A DNA stretch of 64,000 nucleotides from Saprospiraceae bacterium (GCA_016714445.1 JADJNF010000009.1:372001-436000); one strand, 5' to 3'; positions 41,693-50,830 are shown, counted from the stretch's first letter. Notes: generated from the sequence alone by a model not told the origin. Numbers and translations are program-made.

Positions 41693-42380
41693 TTTTTAAA
41701 TTATTTTTTAAATCATTTTTTGAACTTAACCTTTGGGATTTATACCCTTTTTCTACTTTCATTTTTTTGAAATCAGAGCCAACAAATGTCCTGACCGGAT
41801 TGCCGCGTTCTATCTGCATTTGGTTTTTCCATTGAGTCAATTCATTGGTTTTTAAGGATTCAAAATGTTTCTCACGGATTTTCACTAAGAGACGTTCGTA
41901 CGCCAATTTTTTGTTTTGATGCTGTGAGCGGCTATCCATGGCGACCACTTGTATTCCCGTAGGAAGATGTGTAGCCCTGATTGCAGAACTCACCTTATTA
42001 ACATGTTGCCCTCCCGCACCCGAACTCCGCATGGCCTGATAGGAAATATCCGTATCCTTTACTTCAAGATTTTCAGCACTTTCCACTTCAAAAATACCAA
42101 TATACCAATTCTTTCTTTTATGGTCTTTGCGAATTTCGCTCTCTCCTATCCATTGTATCGTACCAATCCACGAAGCGACAAAACTCAATGTTTGATCTCC
42201 TTCTATGGACAAAAGTACTGTCTCAACAGTGCCATTTTCGTCTCCTGCTATTTTTTGCAATACCTGAACATCTAGTCCTAGGTTTCTTGCTTCATCTATT
42301 AAAATCTGAAGTACCCGAGCGACTACTCGGGTACATTCAGCCGGTCCACGACCTGATGTGATTTGAATTAACTTTTGCAT
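41676..42380 (-). CDS. prfH: Peptide chain release factor H
   Basis: 234 residues. A short class-I release factor with the peptidyl-hydrolysis motif Gly123-Gly124-Gln125 in SSGAGGQHVNKVSSAIRATH. The N-terminal part (MQKLIQITSGRGPAECTRVV) is typical of RF-H and lacks normal stop-codon-recognition motifs. Known biology: PrfH releases peptides from ribosomes cut in the 16S decoding centre, after which an RtcB ligase seals the rRNA. The rtcB gene lies four bases upstream and the TPR gene overlaps downstream. Confidence 0.95.
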   Translation of the reverse strand: MQKLIQITSGRGPAECTRVVARVLQILIDEARNLGLDVQVLQKIAGDENGTVETVLLSIEGDQTLSFVASWIGTIQWIGESEIRKDHKRKNWYIGIFEVESAENLEVKDTDISYQAMRSSGAGGQHVNKVSSAIRATHLPTGIQVVAMDSRSQHQNKKLAYERLLVKIREKHFESLKTNELTQWKNQMQIERGNPVRTFVGSDFKKMKVEKGYKSQRLSSKNDLKNNLKNVFDR

Positions 42381-42384
42381 GATG

Positions 42385-43779
42385 TTATCCTTTGTCCATT
42401 CTTACTATTTTGGGTGTGAAAGTGCCCATAACATCTACCAATTCTGTTTGCAACGACATGACTTTCGTGATGTCTTTGTATGCCATTGGAGACTCGTCGA
42501 TACTGCCACCGATCAAAGTCACTCCAGCATCTTTGAGTCGTTTTTTGATCTCATGCTGTGTAAATTGACTTTTGCATTGTGCTCTTGAAAACAATCTTCC
42601 CGCCCCATGAGAAGCAGATTGGATACTGTTTTCATCACCCTTACCCACCACAATATATCCTGGCGCAGTCATCGATCCTGGAATGATGCCAGCCACTCCA
42701 CGAGATGCAGGCGTAGCGCCTTTGCGATGCACGATACATTCCTTGCCATCTACGGTTTCGCGCCAAGCTAGGTTGTGGCTGTTGGAAATATTGACCAAAA
42801 CACGTTTGCCGAGTGCTTTGCTAAGCCGTCGATGTATGTCTTCATGACAAGCTGCTGCATAATCACCAGCCAGATTCATCGCCAACCAATATTCCATACC
42901 ATCGTGTGTGCTCAGGTCCAACCACGCCAGATGCTGCACCTGACGTGGCAAAGGACACTGCTTCATAGCGAGGGTCGTATAATGTTTGGCAATATTGGCA
43001 CCCAATCCACGCGAACCACTGTGTGACAAGACTGCAAAGTAACTTCCAGGTTTGAGTTTCCATTCAGGCAATGTCTGATCGATATCCACGATACCAAACT
43101 CTACAAAATGATTGCCACCACCTGAAGTGCCGAGTTGTTTGTACGCTTTGTCGATCATACCTTTGAGCAATGGAATCTCTCGAAACTCTTTCCTGTCCAA
43201 CAAAGCATGATCGGCCTTGATTTTGTGCGTCTCTGTCATACCAAACTTAGTGTGATCGATAAGCATGTTTTTTAGTTCATCTTCCCGACCATTGACATAA
43301 GTGCCTGGCAAATCAAAAATAGACAAACTCATCCTACAGCCGATATCTACACCGACGCCATAAGGAATCACTGCATTGTCCGTGGCCAATACACCGCCTA
43401 TCGGCAGTCCGTAACCAGCATGACCATCAGGCATCAGGGCCCCTTTGACAGCTACAGGAAGTTTGAGCGATTCGTACAATTGATACTTTGCGGCATCTTC
43501 TATTTCATTTTCCCCATAGATCTGAAAAGGCACGCGTTCTGATTTTAATCGATGCATTTTTAGTTCTACAGGTTTGACTAGACTTTCGGCTATTTTTCCC
43601 CAAGTTGGGTCGCCCATATAAGTATCCGGTTTGAGCAAAACTTCTTTCGCTTGTGCCAGGACACTTTCTTTTTTCTCGCGCTTTTTGTATCTATTGATAT
43701 ATCCGAGCGCAATGTTTATTGAATTATTTTGAGGAAAGCCCAATTTAATTAAGTCTTTCCCTGAGATTTTACTTCCCAT
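42385..43779 (-). CDS. rtcB: RNA-splicing ligase RtcB, PrfH-associated
   Basis: 464 residues. Joins RNA 3'-phosphate (or cyclic phosphate) to 5'-OH ends using GTP and Mn2+. Metal and catalytic residues: Asp145 and Cys148 in GVDIGCRM, His224 in GGGNHFVEFG, His253 in LSHSGSRGLG, His335 in SNSHNLAWR, and the guanylylated His391 in ASHGAGRLFS. The N-terminal extension (about 1-50) is longer than in housekeeping RtcB. Pairing with prfH assigns it to ribosome repair rather than tRNA splicing; this follows from published work on E. coli RtcB2-PrfH. Confidence 0.95.
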   Translation of the reverse strand: MGSKISGKDLIKLGFPQNNSINIALGYINRYKKREKKESVLAQAKEVLLKPDTYMGDPTWGKIAESLVKPVELKMHRLKSERVPFQIYGENEIEDAAKYQLYESLKLPVAVKGALMPDGHAGYGLPIGGVLATDNAVIPYGVGVDIGCRMSLSIFDLPGTYVNGREDELKNMLIDHTKFGMTETHKIKADHALLDRKEFREIPLLKGMIDKAYKQLGTSGGGNHFVEFGIVDIDQTLPEWKLKPGSYFAVLSHSGSRGLGANIAKHYTTLAMKQCPLPRQVQHLAWLDLSTHDGMEYWLAMNLAGDYAAACHEDIHRRLSKALGKRVLVNISNSHNLAWRETVDGKECIVHRKGATPASRGVAGIIPGSMTAPGYIVVGKGDENSIQSASHGAGRLFSRAQCKSQFTQHEIKKRLKDAGVTLIGGSIDESPMAYKDITKVMSLQTELVDVMGTFTPKIVRMDKG

Positions 43780-43978
43780 GAATGATTGATTTTGAATTAA
43801 TAAAATATAAAGTAAATGTGCAATATGAATTGCAGACGGTAGGTTTGCCTGAACCGAAGTTCAAACTTCAAAATGATACCAAACGGGAAATTTTAGTTGT
43901 GCTTACAATTGTTCAATTCTTCGTAATAAGGACTAGAGTTGACAAATTATGATGGTTAATCGAAAGTAATAAGCATAA

Positions 43979-44012
43979 AAAAGCCCGTTGAAATGTATTT
44001 CTTCGGGCTTCA
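43979..44012 (-). terminator. Terminator of the tiny transcript upstream of rtcB
   Basis: AAGCCCG and CGGGCTT pair around a 16-base loop, with A/T runs on both sides. On the minus strand it ends in TTTTTT. It would end transcription of the 24-codon gene before rtcB. Confidence 0.65.
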
Positions 44013-44035
44013 TATATCTATGGGAAAGGATATTC

Positions 44036-44110
44036 TTAAGAGAAATGTAATCCACGAAGAATGCTGTCAGCAGGTGCTGCGCTATTCTGATTTGATGTGA
44101 AACAAGACAT
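44036..44110 (-). CDS. Candidate 24-residue microprotein
   Basis: ATG to TAA encoding 24 residues, beginning MSCFTSNQNSAAPADS and ending LRGLHFS. A consensus -7 box (44149-44156) lies 39 bases upstream and a terminator begins 24 bases downstream, so promoter, frame and terminator form a transcript of roughly 170 bases on its own. It could be a microprotein, a peptide precursor or simply a small RNA. I recognise no family. Coding status is unproven. Confidence 0.4.
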   Translation of the reverse strand: MSCFTSNQNSAAPADSILRGLHFS

Positions 44111-44148
44111 AATCTTCGTGTTAAAATGGTTTATAATAAATAACGATG

Positions 44149-44156
44149 CAAATGTA
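44149..44156 (-). promoter_or_regulatory. -7 box of the tiny transcript
   Basis: Minus-strand TACATTTG, an exact TAnnTTTG. No TTTG at -33; a T-run lies at about the right distance. Confidence 0.5.
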
Positions 44157-44264
44157 TATCGGGATGAGTACAGTAAAAAATTATTCTAATGAAATATGTT
44201 TTTATTAAGATAAATTGGGAAGAATTTAACAGAAATAGGTAAAATAAATGCGTGAACTATCATT

Positions 44265-45404
44265 TTACATTACTTCGCCAGCCCATAATCTTTTTAGAAA
44301 TTCTTGCCATGGTAAAATTAGGATGTTTCCAACCAATCTCGGAAATCGCTCATGAGAAATCACGATAGCTTGCTTTACGGTATAATCTTCCATAAAATGC
44401 TTAAGACCTGTTAAATGGTTGTTTTGAACATTAGAAGTGGACTTTACTTCGATGACTACTTCATTTTCACCTAAAACAAAATCGACTTCCACCTTAGCTT
44501 TAGTACGCCAAAATGTTATATCAAAGTTTTTCATTGAGTAGTGTGCATAAGCCTTTAACTCCATAAATATAAAGTGTTCGAAAGCATAACCATAAAATTC
44601 AGTGCCTTGAACAATATCCCTTCTCTTTAGCAAATAATTTACAACGCCGACATCAAAAAAATAAAATTTAGGTGAGCTAGTCAATTGTCGTTTTGGACGT
44701 TTTTGAAACACTTGCACAAAGTTGCCAATCATTGTATCTTCTAATATTTGAAAATATTCTCTCACAGTAGGACTACTAATTCCACAATCAGAGGCAATAT
44801 TGGAATAATTTACAGACTCGCCATTAGAGAAGGCAGCTTTATGAAGGAAATTGGTAAAACCTGCAAGATTTCGAATGCGCGCTTCTGCTGAAATCTCATC
44901 TTCCAGATAACTTTTGATATAATTGGCCAATAACAATTCTGGTTCTTCATCTAAATAATGTCTAGGAAGCAATCCAGCATTTAATGCTTTATTTAAATTA
45001 AAATCAGGTATCTCAGCTGATGTCAGAGGGTATAATTCATATCTTAGCGCTCTCCCGCCTAAAAGGTTTTGTTGACTTCTTATGATTTTTCTTGGACTAG
45101 ATCCCGATAAAATAAATCGTTTATTTTTATTTTCGATAAGCGCATGTACTTCATTTAATAGTATGGGAATCTTTTGTATTTCGTCGATTATGATAAGCTC
45201 TGAAGAAGACGCAGCAACAATTTCTCGGATCCTTTGCGGCTTTGATAATAACTCTTGGTACACATCACTTTCCAATAAGTCGAGTCTTAGCGCTTCTGGG
45301 AATAAAGATTTGATCAGTGTACTTTTGCCAGTTTGACGAGCTCCCCAAAGGAAAACACTATGTCTATTTGCTTTCTTAAATTCCTGAAGTCGCTGATATA
45401 TCAT
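44265..45404 (-). CDS. AAA ATPase with DUF4143 domain
   Basis: 379 residues. Walker A GARQTGKST (21-29) and Walker B LIIIDEIQ (70-77), sensor-like FILSGSSPRKIIRSQ, a winged-helix segment, then the DUF4143 PD-(D/E)XK-like C-terminal domain with KAKVEVDFVLGENEVVIEVK. The family is abundant and mobile in Bacteroidota; some relatives are suspected toxin-antitoxin or defence components, but no function is established. It has a nearly leaderless start: the -7 box is 14 bases upstream, and two palindromes lie just beyond. Confidence 0.92.
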   Translation of the reverse strand: MIYQRLQEFKKANRHSVFLWGARQTGKSTLIKSLFPEALRLDLLESDVYQELLSKPQRIREIVAASSSELIIIDEIQKIPILLNEVHALIENKNKRFILSGSSPRKIIRSQQNLLGGRALRYELYPLTSAEIPDFNLNKALNAGLLPRHYLDEEPELLLANYIKSYLEDEISAEARIRNLAGFTNFLHKAAFSNGESVNYSNIASDCGISSPTVREYFQILEDTMIGNFVQVFQKRPKRQLTSSPKFYFFDVGVVNYLLKRRDIVQGTEFYGYAFEHFIFMELKAYAHYSMKNFDITFWRTKAKVEVDFVLGENEVVIEVKSTSNVQNNHLTGLKHFMEDYTVKQAIVISHERFPRLVGNILILPWQEFLKRLWAGEVM

Positions 45405-45417
45405 TACTTTTTTGCTA

Positions 45418-45425
45418 CAAAAGTA
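45418..45425 (-). promoter_or_regulatory. -7 box of the DUF4143 ATPase gene
   Basis: Minus-strand TACTTTTG, exact consensus, predicted start a few bases before the ATG at 45404. The -33 region falls inside the proximal palindrome. Confidence 0.55.
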
Positions 45426-45440
45426 ATCATTTTTTTCAAC

Positions 45441-45503
45441 ACACTTTAAATTTGTCGGGAAAATTTAATGTGTCACTTTAGATTTGTCGGGTAAATTTAA
45501 AGT
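45441..45503. promoter_or_regulatory. Two palindromic operators with GTCGGG centre
   Basis: ACACTTTAAATTT-gtcggga-AAATTTAATGTGT (45441-45473) pairs at 12 of 13 positions. ACTTTAGATTT-gtcgggt-AAATTTAAAGT (45475-45503) pairs at 10 of 11. The two share the GTCGGG loop and lie across the -33 region of the ATPase promoter, so they are likely regulator or self-binding sites. Confidence 0.55.
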
Positions 45504-45543
45504 AGAATCTTGCTTATAAAATCGCTACTTCTTTAAAGTTACT

Positions 45544-45552
45544 ATTTAAAAA
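45544..45552. repeat. Target-site duplication, left copy
   Basis: ATTTAAAAA directly abuts the left terminal inverted repeat of the IS element; the same nine bases follow the right end at 46972-46980. Confidence 0.75.
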
Positions 45553-46971
45553 CACTATTAACCGACTTAAATTAAAATTAATCAAAATATACATTTAAAC
45601 AACTGATTATCAGTGTATATTGTTTATAACTTCAAATAGTACCCCCATTTTTAAAAGATAGATAATTGAGCGCATGGAGATTTATTTTTTGTTTTTGCTG
45701 CTTTTACATAAGTTCTTCGACTATTTTCTACCATCCAGAATACATCCAGCAGGCTAATGATGTGGATTCTTACCAGGGCTGCAACTGTCGAATAGGCTTT
45801 TTTTGTTTCAGATTTTACTTTTAATACCAGGAGCAGTAATTGGGCAATTAATGTACACCATATTTGTGTCTTTATTCCATTTTCCGTCTCTGAATAGAAA
45901 AATGTAATTGAAAATTCTGTTTTAACTTCTTAAATAGCAGTTCTATATTCCACCTAAGTTTATAGATATAAGCCACTTCTTCTCGTTTTATTTCGAAGTT
46001 ATTGGTGATAAACTCATATACCCTTCCTTTTTCATCTCTGTAGGTTTCTTTGCGTAGGCAAAGTGTCCTTTCTTCTCCATGTTCTTTGTATGTCAGATGG
46101 ATGTGTTCTTCTTTTGTGACTCCGTATTCCTTCTCGCCCAACTCTTTAAAATATGTTTGTTCTATGATGTCATATACTGCATTTTTCTTCAATCTACATA
46201 CAAAATTGATTTTCTTCTCCGTAAATTTAGCAAATTGAAGGTAGTGGTTATATGCCCTGTCAAATACTACCATGCTGTGCTCAGGAAGGTTAAGGTATTG
46301 AATGAATGTTTTGTCGTGGCATTTTGCCTCGCTGATCTTTACAAACGCAGGAGTGTCAGCATGTGCATCGATGAGCATATGCACTTTGAGTCCACCTTTT
46401 TTCTTTCCATCATCCTTCGGATTGCGCCCGACACCTTTCATGATGTCTGAAAAAAGCCTGATAGTACTTGAGTCGAAGATATACAGATCCTTGAACGAAA
46501 CGTTTTTAATTCGGCTGACCGACAAAATTGGCTTAAAATGATCCAGGAGTTTAAAGTATAGATCTTCGAAAAATATATTATTACGTTCTCTTAAGCCATC
46601 TCCGGCAGTACTCTTTGCAGGGGATGATTTTAATCCCAAATGGTTTAATTTACCCTGTAAACCCATCATTGCATCACAAATTTCGCCCATAGAATCGCAT
46701 CTGCTGAAGATACCAAAAAGCATGGTGACCAATTGAGTCCAGGCAGGAAAAGTCCTGTAATGTTTATCTATACTATGCTTGATAACTAGTACATCAAAAA
46801 CGGATTTCGGTATAAAATCAATCAATTGTTTGAAAATTGGCTGACCGACTAAATTTTTTGAACTATCTTTGATTGTCATACTATGATGTGTTTCGTAGCC
46901 AAAAGGTATGACATAAGGGTTAATCTTTTAGGTTAACCCCCTTTTTTCTTTTTTTAAGTCGGTTAGTAGTG
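45553..46971 (-). mobile_element. Complete IS4-type insertion sequence, about 1.42 kb
   Basis: Ends CACTATTAACCGACTTAAA (left) and TTTAAGTCGGTTAGTAGTG (right) are inverted complements with one mismatch in 19. A single transposase gene fills the interior. A nine-base direct repeat ATTTAAAAA flanks the element, showing recent, intact insertion. The target was the very end of the upstream secreted-protein gene. Confidence 0.88.
45651..46879 (-). CDS. IS4-family DDE transposase, frameshifted
   Basis: About 409 residues after repair. N-terminal DUF4372-like segment (IKDSSKNLVGQPIFKQLIDF), then the DDE core: YIFDSSTIRLF (first Asp), MVVFDRAYNHYLQFA (second Asp) and the IS4 YREK motif YKLRWNIELLFKKLKQ (Glu). 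The frame breaks at an A5 run on the plus strand (45898-45902): one more base turns HFSIQRRKME-stop into HFFYSETENGIKTQIWCTLI and reaches a C-terminus ending CAQLSIF. As written the product is 335 residues but keeps all catalytic residues. Confidence 0.9.
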
Positions 46972-47902
46972 ATTTAAAAACTAAAGTTATGTACATTTTT
47001 AATGGCACATTTATATCTTTGCCATCATATTTAGCATGTGATATTTTAACAATTTCATTAATTTTGCTTTGAAAAAATGCATAGTAATCAATAGTTTTTG
47101 AATCCAAAGTCAATTCAATTTGCAAATCTAAAATTGGAGATTCCGTTATAGTTTGTTTACTTATAAAAGTCTTGTAATTTTTCTTTATGTAATTTATAAC
47201 TTCATTTTCATTAAGTATCTTAGCCGCTATAAATTTTGGCGACGACATAGGATTAACCCAATATTGTGACACTAAATCATCAGGTAAAATCTGGATGTAA
47301 ATTTCATCTAAAGTAATATCTTCATTATTTGGGAAATTATGGAATAAATTTACATCAGCCGAATTCGAACTGCCTTGCTTAATGACAAGCCCATTTTTCC
47401 AATGGTAATAATTGATTAGTGATTCACCATTATCTGAAAATTCTTCGTACTTGATTAATTTATTTCCAAAGTACTGTTTTTCCGCAATCTTACCTGAATT
47501 TTTGTAAGTTCTGTTAAATGAAATGTTTTCGTCATTAATATCTGGATCAATTATATTATAAATAGTACCATTTCCATCTTTATAGGAAATGTTACCCAAA
47601 GAATCGTACCCTATTACACTTTCAACTTCTTGGCCATAAGGCAAGGTAAAACTTAATGTGCCATTTTTGTGATAAAATCTTTCTTCTAATTTATTTGACG
47701 ATACTTCTTTAATTTTTACATTTTGATAATTGTAGGTAGTTTTATAGAGTACTCTGTCTTTAACTTGCGCTATAGTTTTATATTTCAGAAAATCTGTATT
47801 TGCATATTTATAAATAGACTGTTCATGAATGGAGTCATAAATGAAGTAATTATAGTGACCATAAAGGAACGAAGAATTTTTAATTTGGACTAAATTATTC
47901 AC
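46928..47902 (-). CDS. TonB-C-like/MORN-like protein, 3' end altered by IS
   Basis: 324 residues from a GTG that overlaps the preceding gene's stop. MORN/YwqK-like repeats at about 60-180 (EERFYHKNGTLSFTLPYGQE, NRTYKNSGKIAEKQYFGN) lead to a TonB-C-like C-terminus (AKYDGKDINVPLKMYITLVF). No signal peptide of its own. Joining the IS flanks without one target copy gives GTT TTT AAA TAG, so the native protein ended at ...LVFK. The IS replaced that stop and added 14 residues (SLLTDLKKEKRGLT). Probably still functional. Role unknown; coupled to the 195-residue gene. Confidence 0.75.
   Translation of the reverse strand: MNNLVQIKNSSFLYGHYNYFIYDSIHEQSIYKYANTDFLKYKTIAQVKDRVLYKTTYNYQNVKIKEVSSNKLEERFYHKNGTLSFTLPYGQEVESVIGYDSLGNISYKDGNGTIYNIIDPDINDENISFNRTYKNSGKIAEKQYFGNKLIKYEEFSDNGESLINYYHWKNGLVIKQGSSNSADVNLFHNFPNNEDITLDEIYIQILPDDLVSQYWVNPMSSPKFIAAKILNENEVINYIKKNYKTFISKQTITESPILDLQIELTLDSKTIDYYAFFQSKINEIVKISHAKYDGKDINVPLKMYITLVFKSLLTDLKKEKRGLT
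46972..46980. repeat. Target-site duplication, right copy
   Basis: ATTTAAAAA, identical to 45544-45552. Confidence 0.75.
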
Positions 47903-48486
47903 TCTATTAAATTTAAACTCTTCAACTTTATTAATATAGGGTAACTTATAAATAAATTTAAGGTTTCTTTTTGTAATTTATAAGAATTGCCATCAGGTTG
48001 AATTATAAAATCTTGGGCAAAAAACCAATTTTCTTTAAATTCATTTACAGTATCCAAGTTAAGTTCATTGTATTTCTTCATAATTCCTTCTAATTTTTTC
48101 AAAGAAGATGAGGAATAACCATTTTTAAATGTTTCACCACCATATTGAGTAAACCATCTGTCTAATTTGTTAACTATTTGTTTAAATTCTGGACAATCAC
48201 AATTCTTTAGAAATCTTTCGATGTTTTTTAAATCGTAAAATTTTTCTCTAATAAAAAAATGTCTTTGAACGGATGATATAGCAGAAATTTGGGCATATGC
48301 CAATTGGTCTGATGACAGTTTTTCAGGACTATTCAATAATTGAAAATATAAATAATCCCCAGGAAGTTTATTATAATATTGATAAGGATTTAGTGTAACA
48401 AAAGCTTGTCCTTTGAGTGATGAGATTGATGATGCTAAAAATAATATATATATAATAGCATTTTTTAAAAATATCTTCGCCAACAT
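47899..48486 (-). CDS. Secreted hypothetical protein
   Basis: 195 residues with a signal peptide (KNAIIYILFLASSISSLKGQ). The mature part is helical and aromatic (YYNKLPGDYLYFQLLNSPEK, FLKNCDCPEFKQIVNKLDRW). No family recognised. Overlaps the next gene by four bases (stop TGA inside GTG A). Confidence 0.72.
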   Translation of the reverse strand: MLAKIFLKNAIIYILFLASSISSLKGQAFVTLNPYQYYNKLPGDYLYFQLLNSPEKLSSDQLAYAQISAISSVQRHFFIREKFYDLKNIERFLKNCDCPEFKQIVNKLDRWFTQYGGETFKNGYSSSSLKKLEGIMKKYNELNLDTVNEFKENWFFAQDFIIQPDGNSYKLQKETLNLFISYPILIKLKSLNLIE

Positions 48487-48558
48487 CTTTCCATTTTAAT
48501 TTACTACAACGAAGCACTTTTATAAATTATGACAAAGCAAATTTACAAATCAAAATCC

Positions 48559-49704
48559 TTACCCTTCCTTCAATATATTCCTACTGATCACCAATTTCTG
48601 AATCTCTGATGTACCTTCTCCTATCGTACACAACTTAGAATCTCTAAAGAACTTCTCTACCGGGAAATCTTTGGTATATCCGTACCCCCCGAATATCTGT
48701 ATAGCATCTGTTGCTATTTGTACACAAATTTCTGATGCATAATATTTGGCCATTGCCGATATCGTAGTGACTGGCTGATGTGTATTTTTAAGGTGAGCAG
48801 ACTTTCTGATGAGTAACTCAGCGGCTTGAATTTTGGTCGCCATGTCCGCAAGTTTGAAAGAAATAGCTTGGAAATTAGCTATAGGCTGACCGAATTGTTC
48901 TCTTTCTTTAGCGTATTTTACGGATGCTTCGTAGGCCCCTTTTGCAATACCAAGTGACAATGCAGCGATGCTGATACGACCACCATCCAGAATCTTCATA
49001 GATTGTATAAATCCTTCGCCTACTTTTCCCAGTATCTGAGATTTGTGCACCCGACAATTATCAAAAATCATCTCTGCTGTTTCTGAAGCACGCATACCCA
49101 GCTTATTTTCTTTTTTACCGCCACTGAATCCCGGAGTACCTCTTTCTACAACAAACGCCGTAATTCCATGACTATCCAACAAATCACCGGTACGAGCCAA
49201 TACAACGGCTACATCACCTGATTTACCATGTGTGATCCAGTTTTTTGACCCATTAATCACCCAATGATCTCCATCCTGAACGGCCACACATTTCATACGC
49301 ATCGCATCAGAACCAGTATTAGCTTCAGTGAGTCCCCAGGCGCCAATCCACTGACCTGAAGCAAGTTTAGGGAGATATTTTTGTTTTTGCTCTTCATTAC
49401 CGAAGGCAAGTATATGCCCTGTACACAGACTATTGTGTGCAGCCAGACTTAACCCCACAGATCCACAAACTTTTGCCACTTCTACTATTATGCTGACATA
49501 TTCATGATATCCCAAACCGGATCCACCATATTCTTCAGGGACCAGCACACCCATAAAACCTAAATCCCCCAGAGATCTCATCGTTTCCACAGGAAAATAC
49601 TGTGCTTCATCCCATTCCATCACGTAGGGCAATATATTCTGTGCTGCGAATGTCTTTGCTGATTCTTCGATCATCATTAAATTATCGATAGTATCTGTAT
49701 GCAT
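48559..49704 (-). CDS. Acyl-CoA dehydrogenase
   Basis: 381 residues. FAD-dependent alpha,beta-dehydrogenation of acyl-CoA in fatty-acid or branched-chain amino-acid breakdown. Signatures: GAWGLTEANTGSDAMRMKCV (FAD binding), FGQPIANFQAISFKLADMAT, and QIFGGYGYTKDFPVEKFFRD followed by IGEGTSEIQKLVISRNIL with the catalytic Glu. Resembles short-chain/butyryl-type enzymes. Preceded by a good promoter. Confidence 0.95.
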   Translation of the reverse strand: MHTDTIDNLMMIEESAKTFAAQNILPYVMEWDEAQYFPVETMRSLGDLGFMGVLVPEEYGGSGLGYHEYVSIIVEVAKVCGSVGLSLAAHNSLCTGHILAFGNEEQKQKYLPKLASGQWIGAWGLTEANTGSDAMRMKCVAVQDGDHWVINGSKNWITHGKSGDVAVVLARTGDLLDSHGITAFVVERGTPGFSGGKKENKLGMRASETAEMIFDNCRVHKSQILGKVGEGFIQSMKILDGGRISIAALSLGIAKGAYEASVKYAKEREQFGQPIANFQAISFKLADMATKIQAAELLIRKSAHLKNTHQPVTTISAMAKYYASEICVQIATDAIQIFGGYGYTKDFPVEKFFRDSKLCTIGEGTSEIQKLVISRNILKEG

Positions 49705-49744
49705 ATGTGTTATTTAATTTGTGTTGCTTTACAAAAACGATGAG

Positions 49745-49773
49745 CAAAGATAATTGTTTTGTTTCATAGCAAA
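49745..49773 (-). promoter_or_regulatory. Promoter of the acyl-CoA dehydrogenase gene
   Basis: Minus-strand TTTG (49770-49773), 17-base spacer, TATCTTTG (49745-49752). Predicted leader about 34 bases. Confidence 0.55.
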
Positions 49774-49817
49774 TAATTATATGTAATTTTGAGTTAATTT
49801 ACATCAATTCTATCCAT

Positions 49818-50477
49818 ATGAAAACTCAATTGACTATATTCTTAATCTCCATCGCCTTCTCAGGATGTATAATTCCTGATTCAGCGTACCCTATAGAGTC
49901 TTATTGGTTTGATACTATCGAAAAAACTTACAGAAAGGAATTGCATGATGTTCACCTATATCCATATAATACGAAAATAGACGTATCCGGCAATGAAAAC
50001 AGGATTGTAATCAAAGACGATAATAAAATCATCATCTATCTATTGCCATTCGAAAAGATAAGCATGGATGAAAAACTTCTGGCAGAAGAATATTTTCAAA
50101 GAGTCAGACATTTGTACAAAACCCGACAGGATTTTATAAGAGAATATTATACCATTTTTAAAACATGCCTGACTTTGAGTAATCTTGTGATGTATGGTAG
50201 TAAAAGCATGGATGATGAAGTTTCTACCAAAGATATTTTTCTCTTTACGATCACGTTCCTTAAAAAACATACTGAATTGGGCATAAATACAAACAGAATC
50301 AGGGAAGTGTATTCCAGTATATTGGAATATTGGAAAACAACACCTAAAAAATCAACATTGGCATATCTTTATGATGAAAAGGAGATATACGACGCACTAT
50401 CTGCTTTCAATATGGCAGACAAAAAAACATTTGATGAAATAAAAAATGAATTATCCTCAACTAATTTTTCAAAATAA
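49818..50477 (+). CDS. Hypothetical lipoprotein
   Basis: 219 residues with a lipoprotein signal (TIFLISIAFSGCIIPDS, Cys17). The mature chain is mixed helix and strand, with no named domain (NRIVIKDDNKIIIYLLPFEK, SKDIFLFTITFLKKHTELGI). Monocistronic. The 290 bases after it (50478-50767) are AT-rich and hold nothing I can identify. Confidence 0.75.
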   Translation: MKTQLTIFLISIAFSGCIIPDSAYPIESYWFDTIEKTYRKELHDVHLYPYNTKIDVSGNENRIVIKDDNKIIIYLLPFEKISMDEKLLAEEYFQRVRHLYKTRQDFIREYYTIFKTCLTLSNLVMYGSKSMDDEVSTKDIFLFTITFLKKHTELGINTNRIREVYSSILEYWKTTPKKSTLAYLYDEKEIYDALSAFNMADKKTFDEIKNELSSTNFSK

Positions 50478-50830
50478 CAACGGAATGACAAATTTGAAGA
50501 ATATTTTGATTGTATTTCTAATAAAAAAACAATTGAATATACATCATAAAAGGCATAATTTTTATCACCACTATTGATTCAAAATTAATGATTATAATAA
50601 AATACTGCCAAAATCCAGTCATCCAGGTATATTAACATCTCAAAAGTCTTTATATGTATGTAATCCATATAAAACCTTTGGAAATGTTTACTGACTAATA
50701 ATCAATCTATTAATGAATTCACTTCAAAAAATCCCCTTATTTCGTTGACAAAACTTGTTTATTATGCATGAGATTCAATACATTTGTTTACCTAAAATCA
50801 TTATACCCATTTAAAGTCAAGATATTAAAA

